DNA from: Hypoxylon rubiginosum
Taxonomy: Eukaryota; Ascomycota; Sordariomycetes; Xylariales; Hypoxylaceae
Direction of reading: 5' to 3'
DNA length: 64,000 nucleotides
NCBI GenBank assembly: GCA_902806565.1
Contig: CADCXA010000025.1
Span: forward strand, 2,046,001 to 2,110,000
Shown here: one piece after another, positions 11,100-24,366 of the stretch
How the letters are laid out: every line of letters starts with the position of its first letter
How positions within the stretch are numbered: position 1 is the stretch's first letter
Notes under the pieces: model-generated
The model's database searches: none
What the model was told of the DNA's origin: nothing
The model's input: the letters and a program-made list of their open reading frames with translations, nothing else
Position numbers and translations under genes: made by a program

Positions 11100-14000
11100 T
11101 CGTGCTACAATACAGCAACGGGACGCGGACACTCGCGGTCATCATTAGTCAGAACTAACCCCAACCCCAACATCCTTCCGGGTTCTAGTGCGAGAATCGG
11201 GCCATTCCTAGATCTTACTTAGGATTCCTCCATTGGGGTATACGATACGAGCCATACTAGTCAACTAGTCAGTGCATCCCGGGGATCGTCGAGGAGTGTA
11301 AGATGCAAGGGGATTTATTACTTTGGGTCTTAGATAGCAGGCTACTTCACGCCTACCTCATCGCAGGTTTCTTCGAGTCTAGTTGCAACATAAACGTAAC
11401 GATAGTTGATAAAACAGGATTACGAAAGAAGAGGAGAAAAATAGGAGAAGGACTATCGTAAAAGTTACGACGCGTGATTCGTAAACCGGGTTCTGCTAGG
11501 ACTTACGGCCGTCAACTTCCCTTTTCATATATGGTATGTATTATACATACGAGGACGCATAACATGATCTTCCAATGGGTCTGCGCTAGGCATCTGGGGA
11601 AGTGATCTCGTCATAGGCAGCCCGCGATCTTCGTGATAAGCCAGAGGCAACCGTTGCTAAATTTAAAGAGGCACCGGGCTGCCAGGCTGCGGGTAAAAAG
11701 GGTTGAGCATTGAATAATTTCCCAAAGGAGTCGCCAACGTTATGCGATGGGGACCGGGCCTATCCCGGCAGCCTAGCCCCGGGTGTGGAGTTGCGCAGGG
11801 CGGCCCCATACATAGAACGATTCGTAGAACATGTGGAAAAGACACGGCAAAGCCCACCTGTTCGCCCACCACCTCGAGCCACTTTACACGAACGCGCGAT
11901 CTGACAAGGGAAAACTAATTAAAATGACGCCCTTGCGCGTTGTGCGAACATGGCAGTGTCGTCCGAGATCAGACATATCAGGCTCTCGGTGTTAAGGGTA
12001 GGAAGCTAGCTTGTCTTGATCACGCATCGGAATATCGCCGATGATGGTGAACCCCTGAAAAGGGGATTGGGGGACTTTTTGTTTCTTCTATTAGTCGAGA
12101 AAATGGCAGACACACAAACACACACACACACACGACCACCCACACCTGTATACGTAAAAGAAGCAGGTTTAGAATACGTGGCACGTTGGTTGGGATAGAG
12201 GTAGGCAAGTAGGCAAGCTGGATAAAGCCGTGTAAGCCGGTTCCTTAGGCCGACCCTTCCGGGGGGATAATATAACTTAGCTGATAGGTACCATCATATC
12301 ACACGGACTTGACCCCCGCGGTGGCGAAGCGTAAATGCAGGTACATCACAGCTGGAGAAGCATCTTTTTACTTGCCCAGATCTATCAGGGCCCTCCGCTG
12401 CTCTCGTCTGTATTACCTACCAAGGTAGTACCGAGGCCACGGACAACAGCCAAGCTAAGCAACATGTACCGCGAGGCGCAAGTAAGCTGCGTAACTGGAA
12501 GGACTACCGCAGTGCGCGGCCTTTATGCTCTAGCACATATGTAAGCACTATAATCCGCATACATCAAGTGCCTACACGCATATGGTAGACTGTACGAAGC
12601 CGTATTGTACATATGTACAGTCCGTGATACCCTTGAAGGGCGGGCAAGTTCAGTTTCCTATATCGATAAGAGCCTTGGAAAAGCCCTGTTTGGGGGTACC
12701 CGATCAAGGATCTAAAGATCCCCCCCCGCGCAATAACATGACGATTGCTATTAACAACCCGGCAAGGCCGTACTATGTAAGTTGTAAGTTGGATATTTCC
12801 CCGAAGTCAGTTTTACCGGAGCTTTCCATGAAAAGAGGCAGAGAGGTTGTGTGTGCCAAGGTGGCATTGCGCAATCGCTTGCCTTAGCTTGAGGGCGGAC
12901 GGTCGAACCAGAGAAGGCGTTTACAACCACGAAACTGCGTAACACAACATCGTGCGTTGGTGATTGAGTCCCTGACAAGAACAATCGAGATCCGAAATAG
13001 TATATAGATCGTCAGATGGTCATTGTCGTCTTGGGAACCGTTGGGGCTATTCAATTATTCAACTGCCTCAATCTGGTAGTCTCTGACGAGACAAAACGGC
13101 TGCGATGAGATGAAGGGCTCTCTAGAGAGGTGCGGTACCAAAGATACCAAAGGATGCCTTCGCACATTCAGCGCCGCTCGGACGTGTTTCTCGAAGGTCT
13201 GTCGAAACATGGAGGGGTCAAAAGCAACATTGAAGCCACTGAACCATCCAGAAGGAGGAATGGAACGTACAAGGGCCGAAGAGGCAACCTAGTCGATTTC
13301 CGTCGTTGGGGGCGCCATGGTGCCCATGGGTCTTTACCGGTCCTTAGGTAATCTAGAAGAAAACGCGGTACACGTCCTTTTAAAAAATCCCAGGAGAAGT
13401 GAGATCCACTGTACTATGTACGTACTAATGTACCTGGGTGTTTCTAAAAATGAAACACAAATAGCGACTCGAGGTCGACCGTAGTATTATACGTACATAT
13501 GTACCTCAGTTATATAGATCAAATAGATGTGGGTATATACTGGCTAGCCTTACCATCGGCGAAACTCCCAAAAACGACTCGGCAATTTTTTACAAAATCG
13601 CATAGTACTGGCTAAAGTGAGTCACCGATCCTCTTTTTTGTTCCTCTTATTTCTTTCCTAATAACTTGTTGGCAGACGGGAGACGGGGAAAAAAACAGGA
13701 ATAGGAATGGAAATGTATAGCGGGTGTGGGTCTGGGACTTTAGGGCTTCTAGGCTTGTACCTCTTTTGACGTTCGGGACTGGGTAAGGTGGAGTGGTGGA
13801 GTGGGGTGGAGTATAGCAGGGATTAGCTGTTCTGTTACAGATCCTGAGACGCATCAAGGGATAAGACCCCTGACCCCTACACCCCCTGCCTGCATACTAT
13901 TTTCCGTCGGACCAATCATTAAAGTGCCCAACACAACTGAAATTCAACATCAAACGCGCTCGCTGACGAACGAGACGACAACTCCTAATCTTGGTCGGAA

Positions 14001-16472
14001 TCGTCTGAGCCTTGAACGAGTCCAGAGTTCCAGAGCTCCAGAGCCTCTAGTTTCTCCCCAGTCCAGTCCAAGTCCAAGTCTCTAACGACCTAGCCCTAAC
14101 GTCTTTGAACATCCATGATCCGGTAGCTCAGCCAACACCGACGCCAAATAGCGCCAACATTGCTTACAGTCTGCAGTCAACAGTCTGCAGTCTGCACGTC
14201 TAGTCATGTTTCTCACAAGCCAAACGCTGCGTGCGATTAAACCTCCTATTGCACCATTCTCCCCAATATACCCTCCTCAACCGCGCCAGGGTTTTATCTC
14301 CATGTCCCGGCTACACCATTCCACGATACCAGAGGTCCAAGGCTTCGCGGCAGCCCACCACCATTATCTCCTCCACTTCCACTTACCACGTCGCTTCGCC
14401 TCCCCATCCATTCGCTCTCGTTGCCGCTATTGGCCGCTATAACTATCCCGCTCTCATCTGTATCGTGGATTCGCCCGCCTATTCCCTCCCCTGCTACCCT
14501 GTACGTGTCCCTTGGCTATCCCGTCTTCAGATGAGCTTACCTAGGCACCGATCCCCTCGACGAGCCGTCGTCTCACGGCCTCAGCCTCCAGCCACCAAGG
14601 TAACGCACCCAAGTCGGCTAAACTCGACAGCTTTACTGGCTACGGCCGACATTTAGTAATCGTTAGGCTCAGGGCTCATATGCACGTCTCCTGGCGCTTT
14701 GATGCCGTTGAATCAATCAAAGTTGATTGGCAACATCCGACGGTCCTGTCTCTAGCTCATCACATTTCCCTGTAGGTCGTCTCGGTAACGTATTTGAGAA
14801 ATGGGTGCTCTGGAGCGCGTTGCTGGCTAGCTGGAACAAGCAGCCTCATAAAGCACCGTGTAGCTGTAAGTATCGCTTCGTCAAAAGAGGGCTGTCTGCG
14901 GTGTTCGCAACATGGTATAGGTTTGACAGTTATCGTGCCGTTCTTGCCAGGCCAAGGTAGTCCACGAGACCCTAGAACGTGTTTCCAAGACTATAACCCT
15001 GGTCAGTACCTAGTATTAAGGTACCGGTATTAATAATGTTTTTCTTTCTCGGAAACCTGTCTACTCCAGATCGACATATCCGGCCGACGAAAGTGTCATG
15101 GTTGTGTCATACGACTCCACGGTACTCAGCCCGAGTTTTGTCTGCGCATTCCGGGCCTAGTAGATAGACGAGGAATATTCCTCCGAGGCCCATTTTGGCG
15201 GCTCTTTTTTGACTTTACAAATTCGTCCCGTCGCACGTCAAGTCCTTTTGTAGGCCTAACACGGCCAGTCTGAAAAGCTTAGACGATCGCATCTTGCCAC
15301 ATGGTCGGGGGCATAACATGAGACCAGCCGCCTCCCCATCGGCCATGAGGCTCAATGAGACGGGCTAAAAATAGTGAGTGATGTCTTGAAATCACTGTTT
15401 ACTTTCCCACTTTTCAGATGCGATTACACTTCTTTTCATCTAGTTTGATGAGATTTCCTTCTCTTTTTGCTCAATATCAAAATTACGTCCGTCCTGTTAT
15501 ATCACGACCCCTGTCGGACCATTCCAAAAGCGTGGGAGCGCCCATGGGTCCTCTCTGACTGGGGCAGTCCCTAGTCCGTAGTCTAATCGATTTCTGGCCA
15601 TCTCTTACATGCTATGTACCCGAGACCCATCCAGCTCTCCCCATATGGTCACCACTTCTACCCTGCCTCGAAGGCTTGACTATTCCTCGCAACACATCAT
15701 CGACGAGCAGATGTAACCCTATAAACCCTGTATGGCAAATCCTTGCAGGGCCTGCCCGCCGGTCCCTGTCTGCCCCGTCTTGCCCGTCTCTTTCTAGCAG
15801 AGCCAAGCACAACCTCGCACACCAAGTCTCTCCTGTCGAGTTCACAGACGTGGCCAGGTTTGTATCAAGAAGTCCGGCTTAGCTCCTACCGATGTTCCGA
15901 GCCTGGCCCAACCTGGCCGTGTTGAATTATACTCGGACTGTCCCAAGGGTTGTGCCTGTTACCTGTTACCTCTCCTAGGGCTTCCCTTATATCTCTAGAT
16001 GTGCTGCACCGCCCCTCCATTGACCTGCTCTTTTACTCCTCTTCTCGCCTCGCCGCTTTACATCACCCACTGTTGACCAAAGTATTCCAGTATCAGTCGC
16101 TCCTTTTTTCTCATTTTTCTCCAACTCTTAACACACTCTATTATATTGCCCCTCTGGTCTATAACACTGGGAGCTGGCTCTCTTTCCCACTTAGATATAC
16201 TACCTAGTCTATGTGAGCAAAGCACGACCTAGCTCTATCTAACGAGTTGTTCTGTTCCCAGACAACTCACCACGTTCCTTACGAACCCACCCACTGGATT
16301 ATCAGCCCAACGCTATACTATACTTTCAACCAACACATTCGCTCTCTTCCTCGACGTGAGACATCAGCTTTCTTCATTGTTTCACCGCGCTCTCTTCTCA
16401 ACCCCAAACCTCAGTGATATCGTCAGAGATATATTATAAGACCAGTTAAGAGTTCATAACCATCATTATCAT
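11100..16472. other. 5.4-kb intergenic region upstream of the Rua1_C regulator
   Basis: No frame on either strand shows convincing protein-like composition; the longest (about 140 codons at 14231-14656) looks like CT-rich non-coding sequence. From about 13900 to the gene the plus strand is rich in pyrimidine runs, typical of fungal promoters and long 5' leaders. A short CA repeat sits at 12109-12133. Such a long regulatory gap is common before fungal developmental transcription factors; non-coding transcripts cannot be excluded. Confidence 0.5.
12109..12133. repeat. CA microsatellite
   Basis: Run of alternating CA interrupted by one extra A, in non-coding DNA. Confidence 0.85.
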
Positions 16473-16537
16473 GTGAGTCGCCAAAGGGTCATGACTATTA
16501 ACTAACCTGTTAACTGACCTTCCTGCTTCGTGTTTAG
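16473..16537 (+). other. probable 5'-UTR intron of the Rua1_C gene
   Basis: A 65-nt segment begins with the strong donor GTGAGT, carries CTAAC and CTGAC branch-like sites and ends in GTTTAG, 56 bases before the start codon at 16594. It lies in a leader with no long frame, so it is best explained as an untranslated-leader intron. RNA reads would settle it. Confidence 0.6.
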
Positions 16538-16593
16538 TATACAGTCTATAATCGAGCAAGCCCTTTTCATTTCTTAGCACCAATCATATAGCC

Positions 16594-18676
16594 ATGGACT
16601 CAAGCCAGGCACAACTGTATGCATAATATAGCTCGACTATATCTAATAGAGGCTCACACGATGATAGGCGACAGCAGATTCAGACACCTGCTTTCACTCT
16701 CAACTCCAACGACAAGTTTATAAGGGACATTCCACCACCGCGCCCGCCTCCACTAGGTACGATGAATAGGAACGAGATGTCTGTCAAGGTGGAAAATCAA
16801 GTGGCACCCGCGGGTGTTTGGACGACACCGACGTCCCAAGAAGCGCGACCAAGGCCTGCTACTATTCACGAAGGATTCTCGTTCTGTGCTTCAGATGAGT
16901 TCGGAACCATTCCCTCGTGGGAAACGCCATCTGGCTTGACGATTCACACGCCAAGCGACACTATGTCACGACCCGTTTCAATGCATCAAGACTACTACCC
17001 GGTGACGACAATGGACAGCAGTGAGTTTTGGTTCGGTAAATCCAAAAGTTATCACTAACCATCAGTGTAGGCCCGTGGGGACCAAAGCCATGTGAAGACC
17101 ATTTTGAAATCCCTAACCTCGACGTTGATATGAGTATCGGCCAAGCTTTTACGACGGATGAAGCGATTCCGATTATAGATTTGAGGTACTCCGGGCCGCA
17201 CATGGATCACGAGGCCATGGGGTTCGAGTCAAATATGAACCCGCGTCGTATGTCGGGCTCATCGTTCACCGTGTCAACTACAGGCGGGCTCTCCGATATG
17301 CCTTCGTACGAGGATTTCTCTGCTGCATTGTCTGAGGCGCCTTCTTTCACTTCGGACTATCCCCCGCCTTCGAACCGGAACTCGCTGATGTCTTCAACGC
17401 AACTATCACCCGTGGCCTCTCCTCGAATGGCACCTCAAACCCGCTCTGACCTCGTCCGGACTCAGAGCCGAGGCCGTGGTGCCTCACCTTCTCCTCGGCC
17501 GGGAATGAGGTCCGCTCCTTATACTGTCGACAGCAGTGCAAGAAACAAGAGGTGGTCCACTGGATCTTATGCGCCTGTGAATAACCGCCGGCCGCCACCT
17601 TTTGTTTATCATCACACGCATGATGCTTTCGGTCCTCGAATGTCATCGAGGCATTCGTCACCTACAATGCCGAACAACCCACTTCCGTTAAATTTTGGCA
17701 ATCTTCAAGCTGTGCAGCAACATCCGTTCTTGATGACGCACCCGCCGGCTTTCCGGAATAGTATGCTACTACCAACACAGTTGCCGTCTCAACTGCATTC
17801 TCAAGCATTCCACCATCATGAGCAGCATCGTTTTGAAAACCCTCCTCCGCTACTATCACATGGACTGTTCAGGATGTTGCAAAGCAATGCAGACCCGCAC
17901 TCGCTACACGGCCATTACACAGACTTGTCCGACCCGCCTGATCTGTACGGTTCTCTGCAGGAGGAACAAATCCCGCCACCGCCGGAAGATATGAACCCTT
18001 CAGATCCGGACCTTATTCCCCATGAGCAGGAGCTTCGATTCGAAGGCGACTTGTATACGCCAAAGTGGGTTCGCGGTCACGGAAATAAGCGGGAAGGATG
18101 GTGCGGTATCTGCAAGCCTGGTCGATGGCTAGTGTTGAAGAACTCGGCTTTCTGGTACGACAAGAGCTTCACTCACGGCATTAGCGCGGCTACCGGCAAT
18201 CCGTTCCAAGAACCTCAAGAAACTAGACGAATGGATGGTAATCCAGACGTCTGGGAAGGCCTCTGCGGAAGCTGCAATGATTGGATCGCATTGGTGAGCA
18301 GTAAGAAGAAGGGCACTACGTGGTTCAGGCACGCGTACAAGGTAAGAAACCACAGAAAGGCAATATTCATCCCCAGCGTGCTAATAGATCACAGTGCCAC
18401 ACGCATCCCAAGGTTAAGGATGCACCCAAAAGACGACGAGAAAGTAGCAACTCGAGATCTGTTGGGACCTCTCAAACTACTGCAAAACAACCCAAGGTTG
18501 AGACACCGCGGCCTGCGACACCTCAAACAACTACGCCGGCGTCTCTAGCCACGACGCCAACTCCCATGCCTGTGCCTAGGTCTGCACCTCGGAAACAGGT
18601 AATTCGGCCACAACAGCACATTCAACCGCCAAACACGACTTTCATTCCACACGACGGATACACGAACATGATCTAA
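16594..18676 (+). CDS. Rua1_C-domain (DUF4451) transcription regulator
   Basis: Four exons, 16594..16616, 16668..17020, 17071..18341 and 18395..18676, encode 642 aa. The first exon is only 23 nt; starting at this ATG gives MDSSQAQLRQQIQTPAFTL. The long middle part is Ser/Pro/His-rich and disordered. The conserved domain lies at about residues 445-555: YTPKWVRG, REGWCGICKPGRWLVLKNSAFWYDKSF.., WEGLCGSCNDWI and HAYKCHTHPK, with paired cysteines and histidines that should bind zinc. This is the C-terminal domain named after Ustilago Rua1, a regulator of a secondary-metabolite cluster; other members are meiotic or developmental proteins of unknown targets. The last intron splits HAYK from CHTHP, inside the domain. 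A nuclear regulatory role is inferred from the family. Confidence 0.85.
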
Positions 18677-21600
18677 AATCTCATTACCTCACCTCTTCTT
18701 TTGTCTGGATAGAGGATCTTGGACGAGCAATGAAGCATTTCTTTGAATTCCCCTTCCTACTATCATTAGGACGGGGGTATAGATGGATGGATAACAATCC
18801 TTTCGCCAGCTAGGTAGCGCATCATCGCACTATACTTTGCTGGCTAAGTCTCCCCTCTTTGATGGCCTTACTGAGAAAAATTATCATTTCCTTTACTACT
18901 ACTATACCCATACAACAACAAAATTCTACCCCGACTGAAAAAGTGGCTATGATGAGTTCGAGCGCTACTACTGGTTTTGGTTTTTAACGACGAGTGGATA
19001 TAGACTGGGACAAGGGGGGAGTATATCGCGGCGGTTTTTTAACGACAAGAACAAAAAGATTGCTTTTTTTCGCCTTCGCTTCGTTTCACACGCTTTACTT
19101 TCCTCACACTTTTTAACATATACGGCTACTGCAGATGTTGCAACTTCTTCTCTAGTTTGCTTTTCTCGCTTCGCTGTCCATATGCACCGTACACAATTTT
19201 CTTTCCCTTTTTTTCTTCTAATTAATTAATGTAGATAGCTTGAATAGGTGTGATACCCTCGGTCAAAAATCTGGGGGGTTGAATAGGGGAGGGTGGGGAG
19301 AAAGGGGGGAAGGTTGTCTTTTTTTCCGCCTTGGAATGAATTTTCGGTCAGCAACAAAGCCCTGCTGGGCAGCGGTAGAAATCTGGAAGGGGGAGGAGGT
19401 ATGATACCACGGGATGGTTTCCCAATTGCGATATCCGTAGAGTTAGCTAGATGATGATGAATGATTTCTTAGTTCTCATGGAACGACCGATTCCTGGCCA
19501 GTGTACGTCGTGATTATGCGTGTGAATCGACTGACAGGTACCTAGGAGGTAGGTATCTAGGATGACAGTATCACCATTTTACACATTCCAAATAGGAACG
19601 AGGGAGCCAGCCCTATTCGGACCGGAAACAGACGTCGTGTATCCTGGAGATGATAAGTAATGCAAAATATACGTACTCTCAACTTCCCAGACGAAGCACA
19701 AGGAATCCTCCACGGGAAAGAAAAATAGCACGGCAATATCTCGATAGATCGTCAGATCAGAACAGTCCGGTCAGATCTAGGGTGGCTTTCTGCGTACAAG
19801 GTAGACGACCAGGGCGGTTTTCGGCACCGGCCTCATTGGAGGATCATTGCTTCGCTGGAAACAAGCACCTTCGCAGACAGACAGAAACTGGATGGTGTGG
19901 GCTCACCACAGGCAAGGCTCAAACGGGAACCGAACCGGAAACGAAACGCATAAAGATGACATACATCATTCTAAACACCTACCTACATACCACTACCACT
20001 ACCCCGGCACAACAACATGACATGATGGGGAGGGAGGGGGCCCTTAAACGTTTTCCCCCATTCCTTGCGCACGCACATGCTGCCGTTGCTTTGCAGCCCA
20101 GCCCAGCGCCGGGTTGAGCCTTGTTCCGCACGCGGCACCTATGCGGGTGCGTCGTGTCGTGTAGCCGTTTTCTTCGGATTTCAGATTCAAAGTAAAGGCG
20201 CCACCCACCGAACAACATTTTCTTTAGGGTCTATGAATAGAAATTGGAGAATTTTCCTAAACCGGGTTGTTTAACTCGAGGCTCTGCCTCCGAGAGAAAG
20301 AGTGTGTGTGCGTGTGTTTGTCTTACATGTATGTACACGTACGCCCTCCACGCCTCCCGTCTGGCACCAACATCAACCCCTGTGCTCATCTTTTCTGGCG
20401 CCGGGGCCTCGGCCCCCTAGAAATAGAATAGGGAATACTTGAGAGATATCGTGTGTAAATGTAATTGTAATTTGTCAGGCTCTCACTCTTACTCCAACAG
20501 CTTATGTACCTAGCTAGTCGATGAGCGTGGGGATATCTAGGTACGATCCTATAGGGAGGTGTGGGGGGAATTTCGTGGTAAGGCTTGCTTATGATGATCC
20601 TTTCACCACACCTACGTCAATATTTATACCATACGATAGGCAGTTAGAGGAGGGTGGTTAGACCGCGCGGGATCGTACTGTTGTGACTTTCGACGATTGG
20701 TTGCTCCACGACGCCATTCTGCTTCCTTCCCGTTCCCCTCTTTTGCTCTTCCCTCTTGAGGCGCTCCTTGCGGGATGGGATGGGGGCCGCTTGGATCCCT
20801 CAGGACTATCAACACACTTCCTCCACGGGCGTTGGGGTATGTTAGGTAAACAAGCATACGGCATCACCTATATGGTGCTCTTATTTACATACCGACCCTG
20901 CCTCATATTGTCTTACGGCCGAGGGCAAGAATGAATAAGGCACAAACTGCTCTTCGCCTTACTTTGCCATCGAGGCCAGGCAGAACTAAATGAGTAAAAG
21001 TGATTCCTAATGGCTTAGGCCTCCTAGTTTAACACACTATGTAAGACCGTGCCACTCGATCAAACGCACAAGGATAAAACTCGGATTTCTTTACCTTACC
21101 CCCTAGATACCTACCTCCCAGCAGGAATTTACCTTGTAGGAAAGAGATGCTGGGAGTGAGCCCTACCTTCAGCTCATAGGTTACAGAGGGGGCTGTGTTG
21201 ATGGAGGAAGTGAATCCATCATCCGTAGAGTTCGGATCTTCGACACACTTATCGGGCTCCTTGGGTATCGAACTACAGCATGTGTATTGGCCAGGCCGAG
21301 GTTATATACCGATATGAATGCTATTTTCACTACCCTCCTTGGAAGGTTTGGTGCCTACCTTATTTGTAAAGCACACTCGTAGATACTGGTGCCTTGAAGG
21401 TTACGACTACACTCCCTAGGTACCTACCCGTTACCATAATGACATCCGTGACAATTTTAATTATATAAGAGTGAGCTTTTTACCCTTATATAAATAGCTC
21501 TGGGTGTTTTTAAAGCCAGGTGTTGATGTGCTGGCGCGATCCTTCTAGTGATGTGTGCGACTGTGGCTTACATAAACGAAATAGGGGGTGAAGAGAGGTA

Positions 21601-22703
21601 CCTATATCTTAGGTACTTTCTAGTATGAGAATGGGACCGAGTACACAGTGCTTCATCTTTTAATCATCGCCAAAAAGGCTGCCAACGACATGATTCCTAA
21701 AGATGGCTGATCCAAGGGGGCGGTACCGATGACGAAGCAACGTAGATCTACTTAGAGGCAAGCCCCCAGATCAAGCTGCAAGAGCCTTGAATCCATTGTG
21801 TACTAAATGAGGCCCGATCCGCTGCTGACAGGGGCGGCCTCTGACAAATCTAGATAAACGTATTACATACTTTAGGTACCTTATTAGGTGCCTTATTGAG
21901 TACCTATGCCTTTAGGTCAATGTACAATCTGTGTCCTATTTCTACAGCGTTACCAAAACGTGAGAAGGGAAAACTTTACTTGCTGCGTTAGTAAAAGGCC
22001 AACTCTCATTGCTTCAACTCTTGAATTTCTTAAGTTAGTTCTTCGCAAGCCCCTGAAATTCGTACCATTGAACTTCGACTGCCAATAGACAGATATCAGC
22101 ACCTCCTGACTGCTCGCCGATGGTTAAGCCGGGCGCACATGAACTACGATGCGGCAGCGCAAGCCGCCCAAGGTGTTTGAGTCTAGAGTTGATGCTTATC
22201 AGGCTCGCTACGGCACATGATAATAACCTCCGCATTTAATCAGACTCCAGAAGTCTTCTCGTTTCTTAACGGCCGTGGACGTCTTCATGTCAGCGCTAAG
22301 CCTCTGAGCTTTTACGCTTGGAAGGATTATCACGACCCCAAACCAAAAAGCGCGAACACGGCGACGTCTTTGTGCAAGGAGCTCCGAAGCAAGACTAGGT
22401 AAACTTGAAATGCCCATCACTTAGGTACATAGAAGGTCTCTGGGATCGTTTCTTTCTTCTATGTATTCAGATCCCGGAGTTGAATCTCATTGTATCACTT
22501 TTCAACTATGACAGGTCGATAAAAAATGACACTATAATAAGGGAACGTGCATATATCGATCGTGTAACATCATGCCACAAACGGCCCAAACGCGCATTTT
22601 GTCAAGCAGTTATTCGACTTTACTTTACTTCTTTTCCTATACAACAATCGAGTAGATAGCTCGTAATACCTTAACTCGAGGTTAGGGGGGATAAAACATC
22701 ATC
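18677..22703. other. 4-kb intergenic region, no gene seen
   Basis: 3' flank of the Rua1_C gene followed by non-coding DNA. The short open frames here (up to about 155 codons at 19650-20117) have no recognisable domain and biased, repeat-like composition. Several CTAGGTA-type words occur, close to the palindrome described elsewhere. Confidence 0.5.
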
Positions 22704-24097
22704 ATGGGTCGAAAAAATATACAATATAGTACGTAAAGCGATCGAGATCGATTCATCCCCTACGAAGAAATCTCGGTTAATCAAGCCAGCAGGGGCTGCC
22801 TCTGGAATACACAGGCTCAAGCCCAGGTTTACTAGGCTTCAATCCAGGAGGAGAAAACAGCTGGCTAAGGTATGAAAAGCTTGATACACGCAGGCTAGTC
22901 GTCGAATATTGACAAAAGCCCATATAGACTACCCGACAACAGCCAACATCAAAGCGCACACCGTCTTCGCAAGACTCCATCGTTTTTACTGCTCAAGGAG
23001 CTCGTTCTCGATATTCTGCTCACTCCGATGTATCTACGTGGCTAGAGTCTTCTGGCCTTGATGGGGAGGAGTTGGATTGCCAAGCAGACCTGGAAGATTT
23101 TACATCCGATGACGATACATTCAAACTTTCTCATGGAGAGGCATCCGGCTCATCCGAGGAGACGGCCATGGAGGAGTACAAGCGTCTGGCCTCTTATAGT
23201 CGGGTTCAGCAATCGGTCCTCAAATATCATAATATCTTCATTCGCGGGGAAGCCATCGATGTCCCGAGTGATATCGCCAAAATCATTGATCAGATTAGGG
23301 CGAAACGTATCTACCCCCCGCCGTCCGAGGAGGAAATAAACCGTATAGGAGAACCCAAGTATGGAGTTCTATACGGAGACGAAAATGGTGTCGAAACCAA
23401 AAATCTAGCAATGAGACTGCCACTTGGGAAGAGTGATATTCGCGACGTGTTCGCAGAGACCCTGTTTGCCTCTGCCCTGAAACTTGGGAGTGGAGGTTTC
23501 ACCCGCTACGCCAGCAAGCATGGCTATTCCCCTACCGCTTGGGAACTAGGAGTCGAGGGCATCTCTCGCCCGGCGCCTGATATGCTCTTCGGATCATCAG
23601 CGCACCTCTTCAGCAAGCAGGGCGGCCCGGCGGTCGAGCATAACCTAGCGCAAGCCAGAGAAGAGGTTCACTACCCGTTTCTCGTTGTTGAAATCGATTG
23701 GCCTCTTTGGGCGACGGAACATCAGTGCGTAATGGGCTGCGCATCGTGTTCTGATATAGCTGGGAAATTCAACGACCGGATCCAAGCGAAGAAGGCGAGC
23801 CGAGAAAAGCCGCTTGAGACTGTTGCCTTCGGCTTCATCTCGAACGGCACAGAAGCGCGGCTCTATATATCGTGGCGCGAGTATAGCCCAGAGGCTGGCA
23901 TGGTCTTCGAAGTCCGCGAAATCGACACGTTCTTGGTGCAGAGCGAATATTTGAAGATGCGCATGCGTATCTTTAACATCTTCGAGTGGGCTGAGGAGAG
24001 AGAAAGACGCTTGTCCGGTATCCTTAATGATATATATCCAACGGCTGAAGAGTCGAATGTTGAAGACTTTAGACAGTTAAATATCTACGAGGATTGA
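22704..24097 (+). CDS. probable PD-(D/E)XK-fold fungal protein (DUF7924-like)
   Basis: Best model: exons 22704..22728, 22790..22869 and 22943..24097, 419 aa; introns of 61 and 73 nt have GTACGT and GTATGA donors. The large third exon is secure, the first exon is tentative. A basic N-terminus (RLKPRFTRLQSRRRK) is followed by an acidic linker and a folded region. Near the end, PAPDMLFG (Asp 248) and YPFLVVEID (Glu 285) followed by QCVMGCASCSDIAGKFN resemble the core of fungal DUF7924 proteins, which I recall as restriction-endonuclease-like. In those the acidic strand usually reads E-x-K, whereas here it is E-I-D, so the catalytic lysine seems to be missing. It may be a non-catalytic or decaying member. 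No partner gene is obvious; it lies 270 bp from the end of the arsenic cluster. Confidence 0.65.
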
Positions 24098-24366
24098 AAA
24101 CGCGGAGGTTTAGTGACCACATTTATAAAATATAAGATAATCCGACTAATTACCTAGGTAGACGTTCTCTATCCCCTTGTTCTTATACTAGCGACTATGG
24201 AAGTATAAGGAAAGGGGAAGGAAGACTGTTAAGGCGAGTTAATTCCAATTATTTCAACCAAATGTGTGCATCGTAGACAAGTGTATCTGTCGGGTCCGTA
24301 GGGAAATACATACGAGGCTATTTTCAGGGCATCCCGGACCTGCCGGTCCCCGTCCCAAAGTGTTGC

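Noticed and set aside
14231..14656. 141-codon frame upstream of the Rua1_C gene
   Set aside because: Composition follows CT-rich non-coding sequence; two overlapping frames look equally likely.
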